DNA from: Prevotella sp.
GTDB taxonomy: Bacteria > Bacteroidota > Bacteroidia > Bacteroidales > Bacteroidaceae
Assembly (NCBI GenBank): GCA_016291495.1
Contig: JAEEXI010000018.1
Coordinates: 1-63,205 of the forward strand
Length of the DNA stretch: 63,205 nucleotides
Direction: 5' to 3'
Part shown: positions 33,757-41,484 of the stretch, piece after piece
Numbering within the stretch: the stretch's first letter is position 1
Layout: each line of letters opens with the position of its first letter
Notes under the pieces: model-generated
Database searches by the model: none
Seen by the model: only the letters and a program-made list of their open reading frames with translations
What the model was told of the DNA's origin: nothing
Position numbers and translations under genes: made by a program

Positions 33757-34674
33757 TTACTTGTTCACCTGGAACTTGGTGTCGCCATCCTTGAAGAAGG
33801 CGTTGATCTGCTTGGCAGCAGCGATACCAGCATTGATGTTGGCCTCGGCTGTCTGAGCACCCATCTTCTTAGGAGTTGAGAAGTAACGTCCCTCGAACTT
33901 AGCAAACTCGTCGTTGGCATCAGGCATGATGTCCGTAACGAATTTCAGGTCCTCACGCTCAGCCATCAGCTTAATCAGCTCGGGCTCGTTGATAACCTCC
34001 TTACGGGCTGTGTTAACCAGCACGCCACCCTTCTTCATCTTGCCAACCAAAGCAGCGTTGATGCTCTGCTTGGTCTCAGGAGTAGCAGGGATATGCAGTG
34101 AAACAACATCACAAGTCTCGAACAGAGCCTCCTGATTAGCTACAGCGTGTACACCAGCAGCCTCGATAACCTCTGCAGGACAGAAAGCATCGTAAGCATA
34201 AACGTCCATACCGAAGCCCTTGGCGATGCGAGCCACGTTGCGACCTACATTACCGAAAGCCAGGATACCCAGCTTCTTACCCAGCAGCTCAGAACCGCTC
34301 TTACCGTTGTAGAAACCACGAACGGCCATTACCAGCAGACCGAATACCAACTCGGCAACAGCGTTGGAGTTCTGACCTGGGGTATTCTCAGCTACTACGT
34401 TGTGAGCAGTAGCAGCGGCGAGGTCGATGTTGTCGTAACCAGCACCGGCACGAACCACAATCTTCAACTGCTTGGCAGCGTCCAGAACCTCAGCGTCCAC
34501 CTTATCCGAACGGATAATCAGTGCGTCGGCATCCTTCACTGCATCCAGGAACTGAGCCTTCTCAGTATATTTCTCCAGCAGCACGAGCTCATTGCCTGCT
34601 GCCTCAATCTCTGCCTTGATACCATTAACAGCAGCTGCTGCGAATGGCTTCTCTGTTGCAACTAATACTTTCAT
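33757..34674 (-). CDS. serA: D-3-phosphoglycerate dehydrogenase, short form
   Basis: 305 aa, no ACT or ASB regulatory domain. Rossmann motif ILAFGNVGRNVARIAKGFG (about 137-155); catalytic Arg in VNTARKEVI (about 224); Glu in the following helix. Where the family reads TPHxGA with the catalytic His, this protein reads STPKKMGAQT (about 266-275), Lys in place of His; the same change is reported for Entamoeba-type PGDH and relatives, so it is probably a subfamily trait. It starts serine synthesis from 3-phosphoglycerate and lies 23 bp after serC. Confidence 0.9.
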   Translation of the reverse strand: MKVLVATEKPFAAAAVNGIKAEIEAAGNELVLLEKYTEKAQFLDAVKDADALIIRSDKVDAEVLDAAKQLKIVVRAGAGYDNIDLAAATAHNVVAENTPGQNSNAVAELVFGLLVMAVRGFYNGKSGSELLGKKLGILAFGNVGRNVARIAKGFGMDVYAYDAFCPAEVIEAAGVHAVANQEALFETCDVVSLHIPATPETKQSINAALVGKMKKGGVLVNTARKEVINEPELIKLMAEREDLKFVTDIMPDANDEFAKFEGRYFSTPKKMGAQTAEANINAGIAAAKQINAFFKDGDTKFQVNK

Positions 34675-34702
34675 AATTATCAATTGTCAATTATCAATTA
34701 GT
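34675..34702. repeat. heptad repeat AATTRTC, four units
   Basis: AATTATC, AATTGTC, AATTATC, AATTAGT. It fills the gap between serC and serA and supplies the serC TAA stop (34700-34698). Confidence 0.85.
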
Positions 34703-35765
34703 GCTGTGCTTCAAATTCCTTCATGCAAGCTACGAGGGCGTTGCAACCTTCGATGGTCTGAGCGTTGTAGCAAGAAGCGCGGAAACCACCCACTGAGCGG
34801 TGACCCTTCACACCAACCATACCCTTAGAGGTAGCGAAGTCGAGGAAGTCCTTCTCCAACTCCTTGTACTCGTCGGCCATCACAAAGCAGAGGTTCATCA
34901 CTGAACGGTCCTCAACGTTGGCAGTACCCTTGAACATCTTGTTGCGGTCAATCTCGCCATAGACGATTTCTGCACGCTGCTGAGCCAACTTGTCCATAGC
35001 CTCAACACCACCATTGCGTTTGATCCAACGGAGGGTCTCAAGAGCGCTGTAGATAGGAACTACAGGAGGTGTATTGAACATAGAACCCTTATCAACATGA
35101 GTGCGATAGTCGAGCATGGTAGGAATCTCACGAGGAGCCTTGCCCAGTTTCTCGTCCTTCAGGATGATGATGGTCACACCAGCCATAGCGAGGTTCTTCT
35201 GAGCACCAGCGTAGATGGCGTCGTACTTCTTCACGTCGATAGGACGGCTGAAGATGTCTGAAGACATATCGGCAATCAGAGGAACATTCACGTCGAGGTC
35301 CTTGCGAATCTCAGTACCGTAGATGGTGTTGTTTGTCGTGATGTGCAGGTAGTCAGCATCAGCGGGAACAGTCCAATCCTTAGGGATGAAGGTGTAGTTG
35401 GCGTCAGCTGAAGAAGCCACCTCAACAACCTCACCGAAAAGCTTAGCTTCCTTCATGGCCTTCTTTGCCCAAACACCAGTGTTCAGGTAAGCAGCCTTCT
35501 TAATCAGGAAGTTGAAAGGAATCATGCAGAACTCGAGGCTTGCACCACCACCGAGGAAGATGACTGAGTAGCCCTCAGGAATGTCTAGGAGCTCCTTTAC
35601 CAGAGCTACAGCCTCGTCAACAACGGGCTGGAAATCCTTTGCACGGTGGCTGATCTCCATCAGAGAGAGACCTGAGCCATTGAAATCAAGACACTGTTTT
35701 GCGGTAGCTTCGATGACCTCACGTGGGAGCATCGATGGACCTGCGTTAAAGTTGTACTTCTTCAT
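34698..35765 (-). CDS. serC: phosphoserine aminotransferase
   Basis: 355 aa, fold-type I PLP enzyme converting 3-phosphohydroxypyruvate to phosphoserine. [13 protein letters not shown] at the N-terminus, [14 protein letters not shown], and the PLP lysine in [16 protein letters not shown] (about 192) are clear; [11 protein letters not shown] near the C-terminus contains the phosphate-binding Arg. First gene of serC-serA; a promoter lies about 60 bp upstream. Confidence 0.95.
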   Translation of the reverse strand: MKKYNFNAGPSMLPREVIEATAKQCLDFNGSGLSLMEISHRAKDFQPVVDEAVALVKELLDIPEGYSVIFLGGGASLEFCMIPFNFLIKKAAYLNTGVWAKKAMKEAKLFGEVVEVASSADANYTFIPKDWTVPADADYLHITTNNTIYGTEIRKDLDVNVPLIADMSSDIFSRPIDVKKYDAIYAGAQKNLAMAGVTIIILKDEKLGKAPREIPTMLDYRTHVDKGSMFNTPPVVPIYSALETLRWIKRNGGVEAMDKLAQQRAEIVYGEIDRNKMFKGTANVEDRSVMNLCFVMADEYKELEKDFLDFATSKGMVGVKGHRSVGGFRASCYNAQTIEGCNALVACMKEFEAQH

Positions 35766-35827
35766 TTGACAGTTTATTTTAATGAGTTATTATACTTATA
35801 TTTCTATCTCTTTTCGTAAAAACGATG

Positions 35828-35859
35828 CGAAATTACACTTTTTATTTGAATTGGACAAA
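35828..35859 (-). promoter_or_regulatory. promoter of serC-serA
   Basis: Minus-strand TTTG (35859-35856), 20-bp spacer, TAATTTCG (35835-35828), a near-consensus -7. Leader of about 60 nt. Confidence 0.7.
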
Positions 35860-35926
35860 TATTTGAACAAGAATTAGGTTTTTTAGACAATTTTCTTACG
35901 TTTTGCTAAGTCTGCCTTACATTTTT

Positions 35927-37252
35927 CTATCTCACAGGCTCCACGATTGTCCTTATTCCTTTTATCTTCTCATCCTTTGTCTGTTGAACGGCCTGCTGCA
36001 GTTTTTCTCGACGGATGGCGACATAAGCGTAGCGGTCCTTGATGTCGATACGTCCGATGTCCGTTGGTTCCAATCCGCCAATCTTGCAGAGGAATCCCAC
36101 AATATCGCCCTTCGATATCTTGTCCTTCTTACCCTTGCCGATGTAGAGGGTCGCCATCTTAGGGGCGAGAGGTGAGAGGTGAGAGGTGAGAGGAATGTCA
36201 TATCTCTCGATGTCGCCTTCAACGTAGTCAGGGATATGCTCCTCCGGTCCAGTAATGAAGAAAGCCCTACCCTGTTTGTCCCAACGGGCGGTACGCCCTA
36301 CCCGATGGATGTATCCTTCCTCGCTCTCAGGCATGTGGTAATGGATGACGTTGGCAATATCGGGAATGTCCAGACCACGGGAGGCAAGATCGGTACTCAC
36401 CATCACATTGGCAGATCCGTTCGAGAAACGGTATAGTGCGTCCTCACGCTGTTTCTGTTCCAGTCCCCCATGAAAGAAACTGGTGGTAAAACCCTGCTCA
36501 CGGAGGTAATTATTCACACGATCCACAGAGTCACGATAGTTCAAGAATACAATACTGCTAGAGTCACCCAGACTCAACAGCAAGCCACGAAGCGTATCCA
36601 GTTTGTCCTTTACAGGACTCTTCACCTCATAGAGGGTCACCCGTTCCGATGTCTGCTCATCCTCTGGCAAGAAATCTATCATAGTGCCCTTCTTCGCCAT
36701 ATTGACAAACTGCGGAATCTCCTCGGCATTAGTAGCTGAAAGCAGAATACGACGCTGCAGTCCTGGCAGGCTCTTGATGAGTTTCGCCATCTCCGCATGG
36801 AAACCCATTTGCAGACATTTGTCAAACTCATCGATAATCAGCCACCTCACCCCATAACGGGAGATATTGTCCTTGTCCAAGTGGTCGTTCAGCCGACCTG
36901 GTGTACCAAAGATAATCTGCGGTCTGACTTCCTTCAACTTACGATGCTCGTCCATGGCGGCTCGTCCGCCATAGCAACTTGCCGAACGGAATCCAGAGCC
37001 CATGTCTTTCAGCACGGTATCCGACTGCAATGCCAGTTCCCTTCCTGGTACGACCACCAGTGCCTGTACGGCATCAGAAGAGGGGTCCAACAGCTGTATC
37101 AACGGCAACAGATAGGCCAGCGTCTTACCTGAGCCGGTTGGTGAGAGTAAAACAACATCACCGTCGGAGCGAAGAATCGCTTCGGCGGTGTGTTGTTGCA
37201 TCTCATTGAGTTCAGTGATGCGGAGTTTCGTCAGTATCTTCTCGATATCCAT
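35927..37252 (-). CDS. DEAD-box RNA helicase, DbpA-like
   Basis: 441 aa. Motif I LLSPTGSGKT (about 35-44), motif Ib TPGRL, motif II IDEFD (DEAD variant, about 144), motif III SAT, motif V STDLASRGLDI and motif VI HRVGRTAR. The C-terminal 75 residues (MATLYIGKGKKDKISKGDIV...) form the DbpA RNA-binding domain, which directs E. coli DbpA to 23S rRNA helix 92, so a ribosome-assembly role is likely. The linker between the helicase core and this domain (about residues 354-363, PLTSHLSPLA) is encoded by four GTGAGAG-type heptads, i.e. an intergenic repeat in a coding frame. Confidence 0.9.
   Translation of the reverse strand: MDIEKILTKLRITELNEMQQHTAEAILRSDGDVVLLSPTGSGKTLAYLLPLIQLLDPSSDAVQALVVVPGRELALQSDTVLKDMGSGFRSASCYGGRAAMDEHRKLKEVRPQIIFGTPGRLNDHLDKDNISRYGVRWLIIDEFDKCLQMGFHAEMAKLIKSLPGLQRRILLSATNAEEIPQFVNMAKKGTMIDFLPEDEQTSERVTLYEVKSPVKDKLDTLRGLLLSLGDSSSIVFLNYRDSVDRVNNYLREQGFTTSFFHGGLEQKQREDALYRFSNGSANVMVSTDLASRGLDIPDIANVIHYHMPESEEGYIHRVGRTARWDKQGRAFFITGPEEHIPDYVEGDIERYDIPLTSHLSPLAPKMATLYIGKGKKDKISKGDIVGFLCKIGGLEPTDIGRIDIKDRYAYVAIRREKLQQAVQQTKDEKIKGIRTIVEPVR
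36165..36192. repeat. heptad repeat inside the DbpA-like gene
   Basis: GCGAGAG, GTGAGAG, GTGAGAG, GTGAGAG (plus-strand reading). The opposite strand encodes L-T-S-H-L-S-P-L. It is the same unit family as at 2852-2900 and 55247-55316. Confidence 0.88.
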
Positions 37253-37253
37253 C

Positions 37254-37288
37254 TCTCACCTCTTACATCTTACCTCTGACCTCAGATT
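37254..37288. repeat. heptad repeat TCTCACC/TCTTACC, five units
   Basis: TCTCACC, TCTTACA, TCTTACC, TCTGACC, TCAGATT. It lies directly upstream of the DbpA-like start codon (37252) and ends just before the ompH stop, filling the gap between the genes. Confidence 0.8.
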
Positions 37289-37291
37289 TCT

Positions 37292-37909
37292 TTATTTCTT
37301 CTCCTCTTTCTTCTCAGCAGCAGGTTTGTTGAAAGTCGACTTATAAGCCTTGTTCAAACCGTTGATGACATCAGCTGTGATATCAAAGCGCTTGTTAGCA
37401 TAGAGGATATTGTCACCCTGCTTGGTCAGGATGAAGTCATATTTCTTATCCTTATTATATTTAGCAAGGAAGTGCTGCAAGCTGTCACGAAGACCCTCAT
37501 TGTAAGTTGCTGTCTCGTTAGCCAGCTCATTCTCCAGACGAGCCTGCAACTGCTGCAAGTCGTTCTGCTGACGCTGGATGGCAGCCTGCTGGCTCTCAGC
37601 CTGCTCACGACTGGTGAATCCGTTGTTGTTCAGCTTCTGCTGGAAATTGGCCATCGCGTTCTGCAACTGCTGTCCCTTCTGGGTCAGCGTGTTACGGGCG
37701 TTGTTGCTCTTCTTCTCCAGAACGAGTGTGAAATCCTTACAGAACTCATACTGGGTCATCAAGGAGTCAACCTCCACATAAGCAATCTTCAGAGCTGCGC
37801 CATTAGCAGAATCTGCTGCTGCAGGCTGATCGTCCATTTTGGGACTTGCATTGTTACAAGAGGCCAGCGCCAATACGGCACCTGCAGCCATCATCATGTA
37901 CTTGTTCAT
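37292..37909 (-). CDS. OmpH/Skp-family periplasmic chaperone, lipoprotein form
   Basis: 205 aa. Lipoprotein signal MNKYMMMAAGAVLALASC (Cys about 18) followed by an acidic linker. The Skp core begins LKIAYVEVDSLMTQYEFCKD and has a long Gln/Asn-rich coiled coil (about 65-135) and the closing YDFILTKQGDNILYANKRFD. Skp proteins hold unfolded outer-membrane proteins in the periplasm; the lipid anchor is an unusual variation. It is 39 bp downstream of the helicase start, on the same strand, so it may be upstream partner in one operon. Confidence 0.87.
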   Translation of the reverse strand: MNKYMMMAAGAVLALASCNNASPKMDDQPAAADSANGAALKIAYVEVDSLMTQYEFCKDFTLVLEKKSNNARNTLTQKGQQLQNAMANFQQKLNNNGFTSREQAESQQAAIQRQQNDLQQLQARLENELANETATYNEGLRDSLQHFLAKYNKDKKYDFILTKQGDNILYANKRFDITADVINGLNKAYKSTFNKPAAEKKEEKK

Positions 37910-37950
37910 TTCTTTTGTTTTTAATTATTTTCGTTATTTCGTAATTCCTT

Positions 37951-38163
37951 TTATTCCGACCGCTCGCTGACGGCTGTCCGTGCGGTTCGGCGCATCTCGC
38001 GGTCCTGATCCATCACGCAGTGGATGCCCCGTTCCTTCATCGCCTGGCTATCGTGGATATGCTGCGACGAGAACTTGCCATTCTTCCTCAGCAACACCTT
38101 TACAAGCAGTAACATCATGCCTGCGGCTATGATGAGAATACTGATCAGCAGGGTCTTCAACAT
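37951..38163 (-). CDS. 70-aa single-pass membrane protein
   Basis: MLKTLLISILIIAAGMMLLL is a membrane anchor; the cytoplasmic or periplasmic tail reads LRKNGKFSSQHIHDSQAMKE then RGIHCVMDQDREMRR. I recognise the GKF..HI..S.AM..RGI.CV..QD.E.RR pattern as a small conserved Bacteroidetes membrane protein of unknown function. A TACTTTTG -7 box lies 21 bp upstream. Confidence 0.75.
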   Translation of the reverse strand: MLKTLLISILIIAAGMMLLLVKVLLRKNGKFSSQHIHDSQAMKERGIHCVMDQDREMRRTARTAVSERSE

Positions 38164-38183
38164 ACATTTTTCTTAAACGACTG

Positions 38184-38191
38184 CAAAAGTA
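38184..38191 (-). promoter_or_regulatory. -7 box of the 70-aa membrane protein gene
   Basis: Minus-strand TACTTTTG. Confidence 0.6.
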
Positions 38192-38201
38192 CGCAAAAAA
38201 A

Positions 38202-38330
38202 GTGAACTGACCAAAACGTCAGCTCACCTTTTAGCATTTATTAGTCCTCTTTATGTTTCCTATTCAAGCTTTCCTACTCACACGGGGTCTGTCCCCCGCA
38301 GGATCAGGGTCCCACGATCCGTCTAATCAC
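38202..38330. other. intergenic hairpins between divergent genes
   Basis: GTGAACTGAC (38202-38211) and GTCAGCTCAC (38218-38227) form a 10-bp stem with one mismatch; further on CGGGG-TCTGT-CCCCCG and GGATC-N10-GATCC can pair. No gene is seen here. These may be remnants of a lost gene's terminator or an intergenic element. Confidence 0.4.
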
Positions 38331-38381
38331 AAATCTTATTAAAACACGATTCAAAAATACTCAATTCTGCTCAAAATTATG

Positions 38382-38389
38382 TATCTTTG
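38382..38389 (+). promoter_or_regulatory. -7 box of the YARHG gene
   Basis: TATCTTTG, 21 bp before the ATG at 38411. Confidence 0.65.
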
Positions 38390-38410
38390 CCCTCATTATT
38401 AGTAATCAAT

Positions 38411-39367
38411 ATGAGGACAATTGTTTTTATAATGCTTACACTTGTGAGTTTGACTGTAAGCGCACAGGGTATTAAGAGCGGTTCCAAGTGGAATATCAGC
38501 AATCTGGTCTATGAGGCCAAATTGAATGTCGACAAAACCATCACCTTCACCGCAATGGCTGAGGGTGAAGAGCTGGCTTTCCGCCTGACGCCCAACTACA
38601 GCAAGAAAAATGAGTTTGTGCTCTCGGAGGAGCTGAATGCTGACGGCTTCAATCCTTTCAGCAAGAGTCCCCGCGCCAAGTACATCGAGAAAGAAGGATG
38701 GAAACTGATTTGTCTGTATGATTTGAAGGGTAATCTGCATGAAGTGCTCGACGGCTCTTTTTTCGGAGAAGGCGAGGCTGTGGCTATGGGCAAGTGGATG
38801 CAGCAGATCATGGGCAAGTACACCGATAGTTATGGTGACACGCTGGAGATCGGTCATGAAATCATCTATGAGAAAGGCGTAGCCCGTGCCGAATATAAGA
38901 ATATCGCCTTCAACGGTACTGTCACAGGCGTACTCAGCATCAGCGGACTCACCGACCTTGAAGGAAAGTGGGAGGCTGTGCAGACGCTCGACGGTCTGAC
39001 CCTCTACGAGGTGGAGCAGGACGAATACGGCATGTTTAAGCGCAAGGGTCAACAGAAGACGCTGAGTTGGGTGAATACAGAACCACGCTTCGGCTATGCC
39101 AACCGCATCCTGCTCAACGACAAACAGTTCCGCAAGATGAAGAAATCTACCCTTCGCGTCATGCGCAACTCCATCATGGCCAAGCACGGCTATATGTTCT
39201 CATCACGCGACTTGGCAGACTATTTCGCCAGTCAGCCTTGGTTCAGTCCACGTCCTTCTAACGATGATGTCATTGACGAACTGTCGCTGGTGGAAAGTCT
39301 GAATATCGAATTGATCAAGTGTGAAGAGGCAAAGGCAGACAAAGATCGCTATGTCACAGAACCTTAA
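38411..39367 (+). CDS. secreted YARHG-domain protein
   Basis: 318 aa. Signal peptide (1-20, ending TVSAQG), an N-terminal beta-rich region of unknown fold (about 25-215), and a C-terminal YARHG domain (about 245-290): STLRVMRNSIMAKHGYMFSS followed by DLADYFASQPWF. YARHG is a short extracellular domain of unknown function found on bacterial surface proteins. Stand-alone gene with its own promoter. Confidence 0.85.
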   Translation: MRTIVFIMLTLVSLTVSAQGIKSGSKWNISNLVYEAKLNVDKTITFTAMAEGEELAFRLTPNYSKKNEFVLSEELNADGFNPFSKSPRAKYIEKEGWKLICLYDLKGNLHEVLDGSFFGEGEAVAMGKWMQQIMGKYTDSYGDTLEIGHEIIYEKGVARAEYKNIAFNGTVTGVLSISGLTDLEGKWEAVQTLDGLTLYEVEQDEYGMFKRKGQQKTLSWVNTEPRFGYANRILLNDKQFRKMKKSTLRVMRNSIMAKHGYMFSSRDLADYFASQPWFSPRPSNDDVIDELSLVESLNIELIKCEEAKADKDRYVTEP

Positions 39368-39649
39368 GTAAGTGTTTTAATGTCAGCGGTGCCTGTCCAT
39401 CCGTCACCTTTTTCAATTACAGATTTCTTATGGCATTTTTTTCAAAAAAGTTGCTTTTTATACTCGTTCCACCAGCGGTTTCTTCCGCTTGAAACTATTT
39501 CGATAACAAGGAGTCTGACGTAGGATGGTAAAACCATGGTAAATGTACAAAAAATATTGAGAATAATGAGTTTTTGAAGGAAAATATTCGTAACTTTGCC
39601 ATGAATATGTCGAAACGGCAAGAAATACAAACTAATTAAAACAAAAGAT
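39368..39649. other. 282-bp intergenic region upstream of pepD
   Basis: No convincing gene. It holds a -7 box TAACTTTG at 39591-39598 for pepD, with a leader of about 50 nt. A 20-codon ORF at 39430-39492 starts like a signal peptide but has no support. Confidence 0.55.
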
Positions 39650-41113
39650 ATGAACAAGAGTGAACTGAAACCAGCAGCGGTCTTCGAGGAGTTTGCGAAG
39701 ATTAACCAGATTCCGCGTCCGTCGAAGCGCGAGGAGAAGATGATTGCGTATTTGAAAGAATGGGGCGAGAGCCACGGGTTGGACACGAAGGTGGATGAGA
39801 CGGGCAACGTCATCATCCGCAAAGGAGCAACGCCAGGCTATGAAGATCGCAAGACGGTCATCCTGCAGAGCCACATGGATATGGTGTGCGACAAGTTGGT
39901 GGACTATGAGATTGACTTCGACAACGACCCCATCAAGACATATATCGACGGCGAATGGCTGACAGCCGAGGGGACGACGCTGGGTGCCGACGACGGCATC
40001 GGTTGTGCGATGGAACTGGCGCTGCTGGCTGCTAACGATATCGAACACGGTCCCATCGAGTGCGTCTTCACACGCGACGAGGAGACGGGACTGTCGGGTG
40101 CCGAGGGTATGAAGGCCGGCTTTATGACGGGTGACTACCTGATTAACCTCGACTCTGAGGACGAGGGCGAAATTTTTATTTCGTGTGCCGGCGGCCGCAA
40201 TACAACGGTTAAGTTCGATTTCCAGCGTACGGAGGTGCCTACGGGCTATTTCTTCATGCGTGCACAGTTGAAGGGACTCGTGGGCGGTCATTCTGGCGAC
40301 GACATCAACAAGCAGCGCGCCAATGCCATCAAACTGCTGGGGCGCTTCCTGTATCAGACCATCAATAAGTATGAGGGCGTGCGCCTGGCTCAGTTCAATA
40401 GCGGCAAGATGCACAATGCCATTCCGCGCGACGGCAGTTTCGTGATTGCTGTCCCCCACGACGTGAAAGAGAACGTGAAGGCCGACTGGAACATTTTTGC
40501 CTCGTTGGTGGAAGAGGAATTCTGCGTAACGGACACCCAGATGGTGTGGACAATGGAATCGACGGATGCCGAGCCCGTCATTGAGGCTCAGGTAGCCCGT
40601 AACTTCATCTTCGCCCTGCAGGCTGTGGACAACGGCATCTACGCCATCTGCCAAGACCCAGCGCTGAACGGTATGGTGGAGACATCGAGCAATATTGCCA
40701 GCATTGAGACGAGCGAAAAGGAAATCAAGATTGTTGCATCACAGCGTTCAAACGTTATGTCGAACCTCGACAATATGTGTGCCACCATTGGTGCCTGCTT
40801 CCGTCTGGCTGGTGCAGAGGTTATCCACTCGGACGGCTATCCAGCATGGAAGATGCGCTCGCACAGCGACCTGCAGCGTATCGTGAAGGAGTCGTACGTG
40901 AAGCTGTTTGGCAAGGAGCCCATCATGCGTGGCATCCATGCAGGACTGGAGTGCGGCCTGTTCTCAGAGCGTTATCCAAACCTCGATATGGTGTCGTTCG
41001 GTCCTACGCTGCGCTTCGTGCACACCCCTGAAGAGCGCCTGCTGATTCCTACCGTACAGATGGTTTGGGACCACTTGCTGCTGACCCTTAAAAGCATTCC
41101 TCGCAAGTCATGA
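39650..41113 (+). CDS. pepD: aminoacyl-histidine dipeptidase (M20 family)
   Basis: 487 aa, the usual length of PepD. Metal and catalytic residues: His in LQSHMDMVCD (about 78), Asp in TTLGADDGIGC (about 115), Glu pair in RDEETGLSGAEG (about 148), Asp in NLDSEDEGE (about 173) and His in RFVHTPEERL (about 462). A dimerisation/lid domain lies between. It cleaves Xaa-His and other dipeptides in the cytoplasm. It overlaps the next gene by 4 bp. Confidence 0.94.
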   Translation: MNKSELKPAAVFEEFAKINQIPRPSKREEKMIAYLKEWGESHGLDTKVDETGNVIIRKGATPGYEDRKTVILQSHMDMVCDKLVDYEIDFDNDPIKTYIDGEWLTAEGTTLGADDGIGCAMELALLAANDIEHGPIECVFTRDEETGLSGAEGMKAGFMTGDYLINLDSEDEGEIFISCAGGRNTTVKFDFQRTEVPTGYFFMRAQLKGLVGGHSGDDINKQRANAIKLLGRFLYQTINKYEGVRLAQFNSGKMHNAIPRDGSFVIAVPHDVKENVKADWNIFASLVEEEFCVTDTQMVWTMESTDAEPVIEAQVARNFIFALQAVDNGIYAICQDPALNGMVETSSNIASIETSEKEIKIVASQRSNVMSNLDNMCATIGACFRLAGAEVIHSDGYPAWKMRSHSDLQRIVKESYVKLFGKEPIMRGIHAGLECGLFSERYPNLDMVSFGPTLRFVHTPEERLLIPTVQMVWDHLLLTLKSIPRKS

Positions 41114-41484
41114 AACACCTTATCTATATTGTAATAAGTATTGCACCCCTGTTGTTCGCCGCGTGCGGACCACAGGCGGAGGCAGAGGAACTGGTGGAAC
41201 AGTTCATGGAGCAGAACCTGCGGGAGGGACTTTCGTCCAGCTCCGTCCATTTCACGGACATCGACTCCACCCACGCTATCTCCGACTCTGTCATCGTCAG
41301 TCTTCGTCAAGAGGCCCGTCAGTCAAAGCGCTATCGCCCTGACGTCAAGTATGCACCCGACGAGCCCTTCAAGAAGCTCATCCTGACCCGTGTGAAATAC
41401 AATATCGAGGAGCAGGAGTGCAGCGACACCTACTACCTCGACATGGATCTGACAAGGGTGATTGCCTTTAAGGAAAATCTATAG
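41110..41484 (+). CDS. small lipoprotein of unknown function
   Basis: 124 aa. Lipoprotein signal (MKHLIYIVISIAPLLFAAC, Cys19) then an acidic helical/beta domain. Family not recognised. It is co-translated with pepD (ATGA overlap) and its 3' end overlaps the convergent GH10-like gene by 6 bp. Confidence 0.75.
   Translation: MKHLIYIVISIAPLLFAACGPQAEAEELVEQFMEQNLREGLSSSSVHFTDIDSTHAISDSVIVSLRQEARQSKRYRPDVKYAPDEPFKKLILTRVKYNIEEQECSDTYYLDMDLTRVIAFKENL

Noticed and set aside
38399..39187. Minus-strand frame opposite the YARHG gene
   Set aside because: Shadow; the YARHG domain and signal peptide on the plus strand explain the region.
39430..39492. 20-codon ORF with a signal-peptide-like sequence
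   Set aside because: No promoter, no following domain and no neighbour that would suggest a leader peptide.
39632..40654. Minus-strand frame opposite pepD
   Set aside because: Shadow of a well-conserved dipeptidase gene.
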